From Lacrimispora algidixylanolytica (lineage in GTDB: Bacteria; Bacillota; Clostridia; Lachnospirales; Lachnospiraceae), in contig NZ_MCIA01000007.1 in assembly GCF_003609635.1 (NCBI RefSeq), positions 124,001 to 188,000 of the forward strand: a stretch of 64,000 bases of DNA, in the 5' to 3' direction. Positions 1 through 9,071 of this stretch are shown here, piece after piece. A program made the position numbers and the translations under genes. How positions within the stretch are numbered: position 1 is the first letter of the stretch; each line of letters starts with the position of its first letter. Below the pieces are notes generated by a model. It had not been told where the DNA came from, did no database searches, and saw only the letters and a program-made list of their open reading frames with translations.

Positions 1-3000
1 TTTACTGTGATGAAAAGCTTCTTTCCACCTTTCGGTATGTGATTACACTAGATGCGGATACAAATCTGCTTCGTGACAATGCCGCGAAACTGGTCGGACT
101 GATTGATCATCCTTTAAATAAACCAATTCTGGATGCCAAAGGTCAAAAGGTGGAGGAAGGCTATGTCATCATTCAACCTTCGGTAAGAAACCATATCGTG
201 GATAAGAACGGCAGCAGATTTACAAAAATCTTTGGAGGAGAATCAGGTCTTGCCCATTACGGAACCGTAATATCAGATATCTATCAGGATATTTTTAACG
301 AAGGAATCTATACCGGGAAGGGCATCTATGACTTGTATGCTTTCTACAAGGTGCTTCAAAATAAGGTACCGGAAAACCGGATTCTCAGTCATGACCTTTT
401 TGAGAGCTGCTATGCACGGACGGCTTTTTCCAGCACAGTCAAGATTATGGACAATTTTCCAAACAGCTTTTTATCTTTTACCAAAAGGGAACACCGATGG
501 CTGCGCGGGGACTGGCAGCTTCTGCCCTGGTTGTTTATGAAGAAGGACTCGGAAGGGAGAAGCTTATGCGCATTGTCAAGATGGAAAATCTTTGACAACT
601 TAAGGAGGAGCCTGGTTCCGCTGAGTAAGACGCTGTTGATATTGTTGAATCTGGCATGGATGCCCAAAGCATATTATCTTTGGGTACCTTTCGTTTTCTT
701 TAATGATATATTTGTTATGGTGACTATGTTGTTTGCAGTGGTCACCCAGAAGCTGATCCGTCCGAAGCTTGTACTTGTTTATAAAGGCTTTTTTAAGGAA
801 CTTGCTGTGATGCTGGAAAGAGCATTCCTGGAGTTTACAATCACTCCTTACCGTGCTTATGTCGCATCCGATGCAATAGTCAGAACTTTGTATCGGGTCT
901 TTATCAGCAAAAAAAATCTGCTTCGCTGGAATACGGCGGAAGCAGTGGATGCCTCCATTGTCAATACCAGAAAGGGATATTTTCTTACCATGTGGAGCTC
1001 TTTTCTTCCGGCGCTTGCGCTTGTAATAATTCCATTTATGGGATATTTGGAACCGGCGGGAATGATACTGACAGCAATCATAATTGCCGACTGGAGCGTT
1101 GCCTTTGAAATCGCATACCGGATCAGTCAGCCGGAAAGGAAGCTTCATCTAAGGGATAAAGCACAAGACAGTGAGCTGCTTCTGGATACTGCACGCAGAA
1201 CCTGGCTGTTTTTTAAAGAGCTTTCCACGAAGGAAAATAACTGGCTCTGTCCGGATAATTACCAGATATCAATGGTTGAAAAAATCAGCGATAAAACATC
1301 GCCGACCAATATCGGACTTCAGTTTCTGGCAATCCTGTCAGCCAGGGATTTTGGGTTTGAAACTCTTAGCGCTACAGTTGAGACAGCAGAGAACCTGATG
1401 GAAACGGTTCAGAAAATGCTGAAATGGAAGGGACATCTCTATAACTGGTATCATATTAAAACCTTGGAGGTGCTAAACCCTGCCTATATATCAACCGTTG
1501 ACAGCGGTAATTTCCTGGGACATCTGGTCGCCCTGAAAAACGGTCTTTTAGAGCAGATCGACAAGCCGGTTTATCCAGACAATTTTCTGCCTGAACTCAG
1601 AATTGCGCTAGAGAACAGCAATAATGAAATTCAGCTGAGAACAGGAAATCCCGCCGGAAATAAGCTTAGGGACGGGTATCAAAGGATCGGTGAACTGATA
1701 GAAGATATTGCGGATATTTGGGAAAACTTAAACGAGAGGGAGCTACGGCCACCAGCAGATTACCCATGGACCAGGCAATTGATGAACCTCATTGACAGCA
1801 CTGTAAATGAAGCTGCGGCCTTAAAACTGAAGGAAGAGAGTTTTTCCCCTTATCTTGTGCTTAGTCGTATTGCAGCAGAGGACAATAAATTTGCAAATAG
1901 CATGATTGATCGCATCAAAGTACTCAGCAATAAAATTGACTACATGTTAGCAAATGTTAATTTCCATTTTCTATTTAATGAAAAGAGAATGCTGTTCCAT
2001 ATCGGATATCATGTATCCTCGCACATGTTGGATGACGGCTGTTACGACCTGATGGCTTCGGAATCTGCACTCACAAGCCTTCTTGCCATAGCTTTGGGGG
2101 AAGTGCCTTTAAAGCATTGGTATAAACTGGGAAGACCCCTGACCATTGCAGGGGGCATTCCATGTTTTGTGTCCTGGAGCGGTACGATGTTTGAATATCT
2201 GATGCCGAATCTTGTATTTAAAGAATATGAAGACTCCGTCTACGCGCAGACTTCCAGGGCAGCGGTACTCCAGCATATGAAGTATGCAAAGGAGGCAAAT
2301 ATCCCCTGGGGGATATCGGAATCCCAGTATTATCGTTTTGATTTAAACTCAAATTACCAGTACAAGGCTTTCGGTGTTCCGAAGATAAGACTCCAGCCGG
2401 TCCGAAAAAATCCCCTGGTGGTTGCTCCTTATGCAACGATGCTGGCACTGAATATCGCAGAAGAGGAATGCATGAGAAATTTAAAGCGGCTGAAGGAATT
2501 AGGTGCCTTCGGCACTTACGGATTCTATGAGTCCGTTGATTTTAACGTACCGAATTCAGTGGAATTGAAACCTTATTGCATTGTAAAATCCTATATGGCC
2601 CATCATCAGGGGATGAATCTGGCTGCCATCAATAATTATCTAAATGAGGGCATCCTTCGGGAGAGATTTCATGGCGAGATGATGATAAAGGCTTCAGAAG
2701 TTCTTCTGGAAGAAAAACGGCAGTCCCATCTGATTTCCATTGCCAGGCAGGGATATACAATAAAAATTGGAAAGCCTCTATTTAAAGAAGACAGTTACAG
2801 TAACCGATATGTCAACCGTGCAGGTGTGAATTCGCCGGTTGTAAATTATCTGTCAAACGGTAAGTATTCACTGATGATAACCACCGATGGGGACGGCTTC
2901 AGCAAATATGAGGATCGGATGATTTACCGCTGGCGGCCGGATATTTACGCGAATACAGGAAATTATATCTATATCAAGGACATGAAGCAGGAGAAGGTTT

Positions 3001-4199
3001 GGAGTGCCGCTTATCATCCGACAAGAACGGAGCCGGAGGATTACCAGGTGGTTTTCTGGCCGCACCAGGCGGAATTTAAGCGCAGGGACGGGGATATCTC
3101 ATCACACATGATTGTCAGCCTGGATGCGGATCATAACTTTGAGATACGTAAGGTTACATTGACCAATCACGGGAAAGAGGAAAAGCAACTGGAAGTGACC
3201 AGCTATGTGGAGGTGGTGGATGATACCCATATGGCAGAGCTAAGCCATCCTGCGTTCAATAAGCTCTTTCTGGAAAGCGAGTACCTGGGAGAGCAGGAAA
3301 TCTTCCTCTCAAAAAGACGACGGAAGAAGGATGATAATAATCCTTATGTGATGCACATGGTAAGTACAGGAACAAAGCTATGCAAAAAATTAGAATATGA
3401 AAATGACAGAAAACGCTTTATTGGAAGAAACAATACCCTGGAGAATCCAGATTCTGTTGTTAACAGCATTGCTTTTTTTAATAATTCGGGCTTTTGCAAT
3501 GATCCGATTATGAGCCTGCGGGCACAATTTTTCATAGGAGCAGGTGAAACTGCCTGCATTTCTTTCATTACCGGAGTGTGTGGAAGTAAGGAAGAAGCAA
3601 TAAAAATCGCAGAAGATTTGAAGGTAAGTTATCGGATTGATGATATCTTGGAGAAATTCAAGCTTCAAACAAACCTGGAGTTAAAGTATCTGGAGATTAC
3701 TGGAACCCAGTTGAACGCTTTTCAGGAACTGATCAGCCCTGTCTTCTATCCTATGGGAATTTACCGTGGGCCGGATGAAAATATAAGACGGAACTTTATG
3801 AATCAGAGCTTCTTATGGAAATTCGGTGTATCCGGCGATAATCCAATTCTGCTTTTACTGGTTCGATCCATTGAAGAGGAAAGAATTGTGAAGGATGTAT
3901 TAAAGGCTTATGAATATTTAAGAATCAACCGTGTTATGATGGATCTGATTATTCTGATTGATTCCAAGCATGGTTATCTTCAGGAGGTAGATGATTTTAT
4001 CAACGATATGACAAGCTCTCTTCGGATTTATGACTCTAGAAGTGAGAAGCCAAGCTTCTTTACACTGCATACGTATGAGATGAAACCGGCAGAGATTGAT
4101 TTGCTGTATACGGTAGCGCGGGTCGTATTTTCCGATAAGACAGGGATTTATTTTACCAATGGGAAAGAAAATATGTATGAGTTACTTGAGGAATATTAG
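1..4199 (+). CDS. Cyclic beta-1,2-glucan synthase-like protein, N-terminal part (5' end outside window)
   Basis: Membrane glycosyltransferase of the NdvB/ChvB type, which builds cyclic beta-1,2-glucan from UDP-glucose. The frame is open to the left edge, so the GTG at 39 is internal and the true start lies upstream. Numbering from that GTG, a TLDADT motif (residues 3-8) matches the metal-binding DxD of GT2/GT84 enzymes, and HRWLRGDW (152-159) resembles the QxxRW motif. Membrane segments lie near 195-238 and 316-352. A glycoamylase-like domain follows (about 385-850), then a GH94-type beta-sandwich to the end. Canonical family proteins continue into a catalytic GH94 domain. Here the frame stops, and that domain is encoded 20 bases downstream in another frame. 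Confidence 0.85.
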   Translation, partial: YCDEKLLSTFRYVITLDADTNLLRDNAAKLVGLIDHPLNKPILDAKGQKVEEGYVIIQPSVRNHIVDKNGSRFTKIFGGESGLAHYGTVISDIYQDIFNEGIYTGKGIYDLYAFYKVLQNKVPENRILSHDLFESCYARTAFSSTVKIMDNFPNSFLSFTKREHRWLRGDWQLLPWLFMKKDSEGRSLCALSRWKIFDNLRRSLVPLSKTLLILLNLAWMPKAYYLWVPFVFFNDIFVMVTMLFAVVTQKLIRPKLVLVYKGFFKELAVMLERAFLEFTITPYRAYVASDAIVRTLYRVFISKKNLLRWNTAEAVDASIVNTRKGYFLTMWSSFLPALALVIIPFMGYLEPAGMILTAIIIADWSVAFEIAYRISQPERKLHLRDKAQDSELLLDTARRTWLFFKELSTKENNWLCPDNYQISMVEKISDKTSPTNIGLQFLAILSARDFGFETLSATVETAENLMETVQKMLKWKGHLYNWYHIKTLEVLNPAYISTVDSGNFLGHLVALKNGLLEQIDKPVYPDNFLPELRIALENSNNEIQLRTGNPAGNKLRDGYQRIGELIEDIADIWENLNERELRPPADYPWTRQLMNLIDSTVNEAAALKLKEESFSPYLVLSRIAAEDNKFANSMIDRIKVLSNKIDYMLANVNFHFLFNEKRMLFHIGYHVSSHMLDDGCYDLMASESALTSLLAIALGEVPLKHWYKLGRPLTIAGGIPCFVSWSGTMFEYLMPNLVFKEYEDSVYAQTSRAAVLQHMKYAKEANIPWGISESQYYRFDLNSNYQYKAFGVPKIRLQPVRKNPLVVAPYATMLALNIAEEECMRNLKRLKELGAFGTYGFYESVDFNVPNSVELKPYCIVKSYMAHHQGMNLAAINNYLNEGILRERFHGEMMIKASEVLLEEKRQSHLISIARQGYTIKIGKPLFKEDSYSNRYVNRAGVNSPVVNYLSNGKYSLMITTDGDGFSKYEDRMIYRWRPDIYANTGNYIYIKDMKQEKVWSAAYHPTRTEPEDYQVVFWPHQAEFKRRDGDISSHMIVSLDADHNFEIRKVTLTNHGKEEKQLEVTSYVEVVDDTHMAELSHPAFNKLFLESEYLGEQEIFLSKRRRKKDDNNPYVMHMVSTGTKLCKKLEYENDRKRFIGRNNTLENPDSVVNSIAFFNNSGFCNDPIMSLRAQFFIGAGETACISFITGVCGSKEEAIKIAEDLKVSYRIDDILEKFKLQTNLELKYLEITGTQLNAFQELISPVFYPMGIYRGPDENIRRNFMNQSFLWKFGVSGDNPILLLLVRSIEEERIVKDVLKAYEYLRINRVMMDLIILIDSKHGYLQEVDDFINDMTSSLRIYDSRSEKPSFFTLHTYEMKPAEIDLLYTVARVVFSDKTGIYFTNGKENMYELLEEY

Positions 4200-4204
4200 G
4201 ATTT

Positions 4205-4211
4205 AAGGAGG
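4205..4211 (+). promoter_or_regulatory. Ribosome binding site deciding a TTG start
   Basis: A perfect AAGGAGG lies 7 bases before the TTG at 4219 and just after the stop of the preceding frame (4197-4199). It shows that the second half of the glucan synthase has its own translation signal rather than depending on a frameshift. Confidence 0.8.
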
Positions 4212-4218
4212 AAGTGGC

Positions 4219-6651
4219 TTGAATACAGCAGATGCACCATCAACACAGGAGAAAGAAATAGAGGATTATGAATTTTTTAATGGCTTCGGAGCATTTGTCT
4301 GTGAGGGCAGAGAATATGAAATTCTGCTGGAGGGAAATAACAGACCGCCGGCACCCTGGATTAATGTAATCTCAAACAAGAACTTTGGATTCCAGATATC
4401 GGAGTCGGGGGCAGGCTTTACCTGGAATATCAACAGCAGGGAGAATAAGCTCACGCCCTGGTCCAATGACCCAGTAAGTGACAGAGCCTCCGAGGCAATT
4501 TATATTTTGGATGAAATAACCGGTGAGGTCATGACACCCATGTCCCTTGGAAGGGAAGACCGGGGCATTTACCGGGTAAGGCATGGTTTTGGATATAGCA
4601 GGTTCCTTCATGAGGAAGCGCTGGTTGATCAGGAGCTGACGGTTTTTACTCCTTTGGATGAGTCCTTGAAGCTATGGAACTTAAAGCTGACGAACCGTTC
4701 GGATAAAGTGAAATATTTAAGCCTGACCTATTATGTGGAATGGGTTATGGGTACGCAGAGAGAGCAAACCGGTCCTTATATTCTGACCGCCTACGACAAT
4801 GAGCATGAATGTTTATATGCAAAGAACATCTATACCATGAACTTTCAAAACAGCTATTCCTACTTGTTTTGCAGTGAGACAATCATTGGTTATACCGGCG
4901 ACAGACAGGAGTTTTTGGGGCAGAGGGGCAGCATCCAAAAACCCCGGGGAGCAGAGGTCAAGCTATCCTGCAATACGGGTGTGTGTTATGATCCCTGCGG
5001 AGCAATTCAGGTATCAATAGCAATACAGCCGCAGGAAATAAAGACTGTGCAGTTCGGGCTGGGGCAGAGCAGTGATCTTAATGAGATATACAAAAGCGGA
5101 TACAAATACAGGGATGCCGCTGCTGTGGATAACGAGCTTGACAGGGTGAAAGCCTACTGGGACAGGATGTTAGGGACGGTTAAAGTGAAGACGAAGGACC
5201 GGTCGGTCGATATCCTGGTTAACGGCTGGTTGCTCTATCAGACGGTGTCCTGCCGCATTCAGGCAAGGGCAGGCTATTATCAGTGCGGAGGAGCTTATGG
5301 ATACCGGGACCAGCTTCAGGATGCCCTTTCGCTTCTCTTTACAGATTCCAGTATTCTGCGCAGGCAAATTCTAATTGCCTGCAGCAGGCAGTTTGAAGAA
5401 GGGGATGTTCAGCATTGGTGGCATCCTCCCATGGGGATCGGGGTAAGAACGAGAATATCCGATGATTTACTGTGGTTGCCTTATTGCACCGCCGCTTATA
5501 TTAAATGCACCGGAGATTACGCAATTTTAAAGGAGCAGGTGCCTTACATCAAAGGCCCAGTTCTTAAGGAGGATCAGCAAGATATCATGTTTACCCCGGA
5601 AATATCCGGGCGTTCCGAATGTGTTTATGACCATTGCAAAAAAACCATCGACCGGACTTGCTTCGGAGAACATGGACTTCCTCTCATGGGCGGAGGCGAC
5701 TGGAATGACGGGATGAATGAGGTAGGAATGATGGGAAAGGGAGAGAGTGTTTGGCTGGCCTGGTTTTTGTATACCGTATTGGGTGACTTCATTCCCTTGT
5801 GCTCTCAGGAAGGTGATGAGGCTTACGGCCGGGAGCTGGAGCGGAAACGGGAAACCCTGCTTCAAAGCATCGAAGAACATGCCTGGGATGGGGAGTGGTA
5901 TCTTCGGGCCTTTTATGACGACGGAACGAAGCTTGGCTCAAAGGAAAACGATGAGTGCAAGATAGATTCCATCAGCCAATCCTGGAGTGTGATATCAAAA
6001 GGGGCCAAAAAGGAACGGACGAAAACAGCAATGCAGTCGGCATGGCGTTATCTGGTAAGGGAAGAGGACGCCCTTTCCTTACTTTTGGCACCTCCCTTTG
6101 ATAAGACAAGAAAAAATCCGGGTTATATCAAAAATTATATCCCCGGAATCAGGGAAAACGGGGGCCAGTATACCCATGCGGCGGTTTGGCTGGCAATCGC
6201 CTCATCGATGCTGCACGACTATAACATGGCTCAAACCCTGTTCACCATACTTAATCCGATTTACATTACGCAAAACAGGAAGGATGCGCTCAGGTACGAG
6301 AAGGAACCCTATGTAATGACGGCGGATATATCCTTAAGCCCGCCCTATACCGGAAGAGGTGGTTGGAGTTGGTATACCGGTTCCGCAGGTTGGATGTATC
6401 AGGGGCTGTTAAGCTGGTTTTTGGGTATTCGGAAGGAAGGGAATGAGCTGATTATTGATCCGGCGACACCTGCAGGTTTCGGCGATTTTTCCATTGAATA
6501 TAAGTATGGGAGTTCTCTCTATGAAATCAGGGTTGAGAGCAGAAGCAAGGGAACGCTGACAACGGAAACAATTACTGTGGATGACAGGTTAATTCAGGGG
6601 AACAGGGTTTTATTGGTTGATGATGGAGAAGAGCATCGGATCATTGTATAA
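4219..6651 (+). CDS. GH94 glycoside phosphorylase; C-terminal half of the split cyclic glucan synthase
   Basis: An 810-residue GH94 protein. Its N-terminal half is the beta-sandwich domain found before GH94 catalytic domains, with the family stretches PAPWINVI and LTPWSNDPVSD. The (alpha/alpha)6 barrel carries GGGDWNDGMN, in which the second Asp (about D497) corresponds to the GH94 general acid. In NdvB-type synthases this module phosphorolyses beta-1,2-glucan and sets ring size. The sequence matches the C-terminal third of those proteins more than free-standing cellobiose phosphorylases. It starts at TTG after a strong ribosome site, in a different frame from the upstream gene, with a 19-base gap. 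The two products probably work together. A free 1,2-beta-oligoglucan phosphorylase is the alternative. Confidence 0.85.
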   Translation: MNTADAPSTQEKEIEDYEFFNGFGAFVCEGREYEILLEGNNRPPAPWINVISNKNFGFQISESGAGFTWNINSRENKLTPWSNDPVSDRASEAIYILDEITGEVMTPMSLGREDRGIYRVRHGFGYSRFLHEEALVDQELTVFTPLDESLKLWNLKLTNRSDKVKYLSLTYYVEWVMGTQREQTGPYILTAYDNEHECLYAKNIYTMNFQNSYSYLFCSETIIGYTGDRQEFLGQRGSIQKPRGAEVKLSCNTGVCYDPCGAIQVSIAIQPQEIKTVQFGLGQSSDLNEIYKSGYKYRDAAAVDNELDRVKAYWDRMLGTVKVKTKDRSVDILVNGWLLYQTVSCRIQARAGYYQCGGAYGYRDQLQDALSLLFTDSSILRRQILIACSRQFEEGDVQHWWHPPMGIGVRTRISDDLLWLPYCTAAYIKCTGDYAILKEQVPYIKGPVLKEDQQDIMFTPEISGRSECVYDHCKKTIDRTCFGEHGLPLMGGGDWNDGMNEVGMMGKGESVWLAWFLYTVLGDFIPLCSQEGDEAYGRELERKRETLLQSIEEHAWDGEWYLRAFYDDGTKLGSKENDECKIDSISQSWSVISKGAKKERTKTAMQSAWRYLVREEDALSLLLAPPFDKTRKNPGYIKNYIPGIRENGGQYTHAAVWLAIASSMLHDYNMAQTLFTILNPIYITQNRKDALRYEKEPYVMTADISLSPPYTGRGGWSWYTGSAGWMYQGLLSWFLGIRKEGNELIIDPATPAGFGDFSIEYKYGSSLYEIRVESRSKGTLTTETITVDDRLIQGNRVLLVDDGEEHRIIV

Positions 6652-6677
6652 ATTAGAAAGGATCCGATGTTTCTCTT
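6634..6677 (+). terminator. Intrinsic terminator overlapping the end of the GH94 gene
   Basis: CATCGGATC (6634-6642, still inside the coding region) pairs perfectly with GATCCGATG (6661-6669), followed by TTTCTCTT. The loop contains the stop codon. Confidence 0.6.
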
Positions 6678-6943
6678 GGAATCAGAACCGCTCGTTCATC
6701 TGAGCAACAACAAACTCCATGGCAGTACTGGCTTATATAGTGTTAGCCATGGTCTGTACCCCCATTTTCAAAAGAGCTTTTAGAAAACACCAGGTTATGT
6801 AAAAAATATATAGTTGGGAAGCAATATAATTGCACCTGTTTTCATGAAATTCCACATAATGTACAGCATTCTCTAAATAGGAACATCTGATGTTGAAGTA
6901 ATAACACTCTGTACAATCATGCACGAATAAGGTTAGAAATAAT

Positions 6944-7075
6944 ACATTTGGGAAAGCATATCGAACCATGATTGAAGAAGGTCTGGAGAGTATTATGGTT
7001 GGGCATATTGCATTACCTGAAATGAGTAGAAAACTTAGTCCTGGTATCAAAGAAGAAGAGATCATATACAGTTAA
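6944..7075 (+). pseudogene. Remnant of a GH3 beta-glycosidase (NagZ-like)
   Basis: About 43 codons in one frame read TFGKAYRTMIEEG, then SIMVGHIALPE, then SRKLSPGIKEEE before a stop. This is the characteristic GH3 N-terminal domain stretch (AY..MI..G...IMVGHI..P..SRKL.P.IKDED). No start, no upstream GH3 sequence and no catalytic Asp region is present, so it is a decayed internal fragment. The rest of the 6678-7225 gap holds nothing I recognise except an inverted repeat, GAGCAGGG (7146-7153) with CCCTGCTC (7209-7216), on a 55-base loop. Confidence 0.65.
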
Positions 7076-7225
7076 TAAAAGAGTTTTTAAATCATTTAGA
7101 ATAACATGTAATTACCAAAAAACGTAGCCTAAAAAATAGATGTGAGAGCAGGGGGGCGGACATTTTCTTGGACTGGTTAAACCACCAATCCGAGGCTTTG
7201 TCTGTATTCCCTGCTCCCTACTGCC

Positions 7226-7696
7226 TTAAATATCAATTTCATGATTAATATTAGATTCTATCAATTTATCATAATCTGCATTACCGGCTTTTTCAGCCAT
7301 GATTTGAATCTGTTTAAATACGAAATCCAGAGTGTCTTTATCTATACCATCTGAAATATATTCAATCCATTTTTCTAATAAATTAAGAATTTGCTCTTTA
7401 TAATTCAATCCTTTGTCAGTTAAATAAAGATTTTTGGCTCTTCTATCTTTTTTTGATATCGTTCTTATTAAAAATCCTTTAGTTTCCAAAGATTTTATCG
7501 TTTTTGCCGTGATTGCTTTATCAATTATTAAAAAGGAAGATAGTTCCTCCTGATTGATGCCTTCATTTTCATATAAGTTAGCCAAAAAAATGCATTCCGA
7601 ATAACCTAAACCTATATCCTTAAATGCACTATTGATATAAGTTTGAAACTGTCTGTTCAATATTCCGAAGAATCTTGTATAATTCCTTATATTCAT
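7226..7696 (-). CDS. MarR family transcriptional regulator
   Basis: A 156-residue winged-helix regulator of normal MarR length. The helix-turn-helix region is around residues 45-75 (NQEELSSFLIIDKAITAKTI). The wing basic stretch, with ISKKDRRAKNLYLTDKG at about 90-106, matches the family D-x-R hallmark. Flanking helices form the dimerisation domain. It lies divergent from an esterase and an amidohydrolase gene, with an approximately 390-base gap that carries palindromic sites over both promoters. It most likely represses both directions and releases on binding a small, perhaps phenolic, ligand. The ligand is inferred from the family, not visible. Confidence 0.9.
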   Translation of the reverse strand: MNIRNYTRFFGILNRQFQTYINSAFKDIGLGYSECIFLANLYENEGINQEELSSFLIIDKAITAKTIKSLETKGFLIRTISKKDRRAKNLYLTDKGLNYKEQILNLLEKWIEYISDGIDKDTLDFVFKQIQIMAEKAGNADYDKLIESNINHEIDI

Positions 7697-7876
7697 GTTT
7701 ATATCCTCGCTTTATATAGTCATAGCCGCTTTTTACTTTCTCTACAGCTTAGGCTATGTTATTTGTCATGCAGTTTTCACGTTCCTAATTTATCTAAACT
7801 GTATTTCTGTGCTTAAAAAAATATTAGCTTAGGCGTTGTCTTTTAATAATTAGTCTATATTTAATTATTGATCTGC

Positions 7877-7906
7877 ATTATATCTATTTTGGTTGACAAT
7901 GTCAAC
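7877..7906 (-). promoter_or_regulatory. marR promoter with overlapping palindromic operator
   Basis: On the minus strand TTGACA (7905-7900) and TATAAT (7882-7877) are separated by exactly 17 bases, a perfect sigma-A promoter. The -35 lies in a perfect palindrome, GTTGAC-aat-GTCAAC (7892-7906), a likely MarR site for autoregulation. A second inverted repeat, AATTTCAA (7923-7930) with TTGAAATT (7940-7947), lies just upstream. Confidence 0.75.
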
Positions 7907-8000
7907 TTATTTGATTGCGAATAATTTCAACTATCGCGATTGAAATTTTAAGTTTATTGAGTATCTTATTAAAATTACTTTGTTAAATCACAGCATTATT

Positions 8001-8052
8001 AGTTGACAAACTCAACTAATATTATTATAATTTAGTTGAGTTAGTTAACTAA
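8001..8052 (+). promoter_or_regulatory. Promoter and nested operators of the esterase/amidohydrolase operon
   Basis: TTGACA (8003-8008) and TATAAT (8026-8031), spaced 17, form a perfect sigma-A promoter. AGTTGA-caaac-TCAACT (8001-8017) covers the -35. CTCAACTAA (8011-8019) and TTAGTTGAG (8032-8040) flank the -10 as a perfect 9-base inverted repeat. TTAGTTAACTAA (8041-8052) is a further palindrome. They share the GTTGA/TCAAC core with the site over the marR promoter. Confidence 0.75.
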
Positions 8053-8082
8053 TAATCAATTAAATGAAAGAAGTGATTACTT

Positions 8083-9018
8083 ATGCCGTTAAATCCAATA
8101 TTTAACAAATTATTAGAAACAGATTTCGATCGTATGTATTCTTCTCTTAACATTGATCAGTTGAGAGAATATTACAAGAAAAGTTGGGATGATTTTAAAG
8201 GAGATACCATCGAGGTAGGGAGTGTTAGCAATTGTACTGTTAAAACTTCCATAAGAGATACTCCAATCAGGATCTATAATCCGAAAGCCAAAGGAGCTCA
8301 CCCAGTATTTATCTGGATACATGGTGGCGGATTTTCTTTTGGAAGTATTGAAGTCTACGATTCCATATGCCGATCAATAACAAACAATGTGAATTGTATG
8401 GTGCTTTCTATTGATTACGGCCTTTCTCCGGAATATAAATTTCCTAAGCCAGTGGAAGAATGTTATCAAGTGGTAAAATGGGTATATGAAAATGCAAAGA
8501 AATTGAATATACAGCCAGGTAAAATTGCCATTGGAGGTGATAGCGCTGGTGGAACTATTACGGCGGTAATTGCTCAACTCTCAAGAGATAGAGGTGAATT
8601 TCCAATTGCTTATCAAGTAGAGGTTAATACTATGTTTGATTTGCTTGGAGAAACAAAACCTTTATCCAGAGTGGAAAACGCAAAAGGGTACAGACTGACC
8701 GTAGAAGCCAATAATACGTTTTTTGTTCCAAATTATTTAAATGATTTAAGCGAGGCTAAGAATCCTTTAGCTTCACCATTACTTGCAGTGAATTTCAAAG
8801 ACCTACCTGCGGCATGTATCATTACATGCGAATATGATCCGTTAAGAGATGAGGGCGAGGACTATGCTAGGAGGTTGTCAGAGGCTGGCGTTGACGTATG
8901 TCTTAAGAGATATGACGGAATGATTCACGGCTTCTTTAACATGCAAAGGACAGTGGAAGAAGCGAGGGATGCTCTTGCATTGGTATGCACAAAATTGACG
9001 GAAGCATTTCAGCTGTAA
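8083..9018 (+). CDS. Alpha/beta hydrolase, hormone-sensitive-lipase type esterase
   Basis: A 311-residue cytoplasmic carboxylesterase of the HSL (family IV) group. The oxyanion-hole motif HGGG is at residues 80-83. The nucleophile is Ser154 in GDSAGG. The likely rest of the triad is Asp252 (EYDPLRDEG) and His282 (MIHGFFN). No signal peptide is seen. It is the first gene of a two-gene operon with an amidohydrolase and is divergent from a MarR regulator. Esterase followed by a possible carboxylate-processing amidohydrolase suggests breakdown or detoxification of an ester, perhaps aromatic; the substrate is inference. Confidence 0.88.
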   Translation: MPLNPIFNKLLETDFDRMYSSLNIDQLREYYKKSWDDFKGDTIEVGSVSNCTVKTSIRDTPIRIYNPKAKGAHPVFIWIHGGGFSFGSIEVYDSICRSITNNVNCMVLSIDYGLSPEYKFPKPVEECYQVVKWVYENAKKLNIQPGKIAIGGDSAGGTITAVIAQLSRDRGEFPIAYQVEVNTMFDLLGETKPLSRVENAKGYRLTVEANNTFFVPNYLNDLSEAKNPLASPLLAVNFKDLPAACIITCEYDPLRDEGEDYARRLSEAGVDVCLKRYDGMIHGFFNMQRTVEEARDALALVCTKLTEAFQL

Positions 9019-9071
9019 GTCTGTTTATTGCAGCAACCAAAAATCAGATAAATTGAGAGGAAGTTAGACAA

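Noticed and set aside
6733-7065. 110-codon minus-strand frame opposite the GH3 relic
   Set aside because: The recognisable coding signal (GH3 motifs) is on the plus strand; this frame is its shadow.
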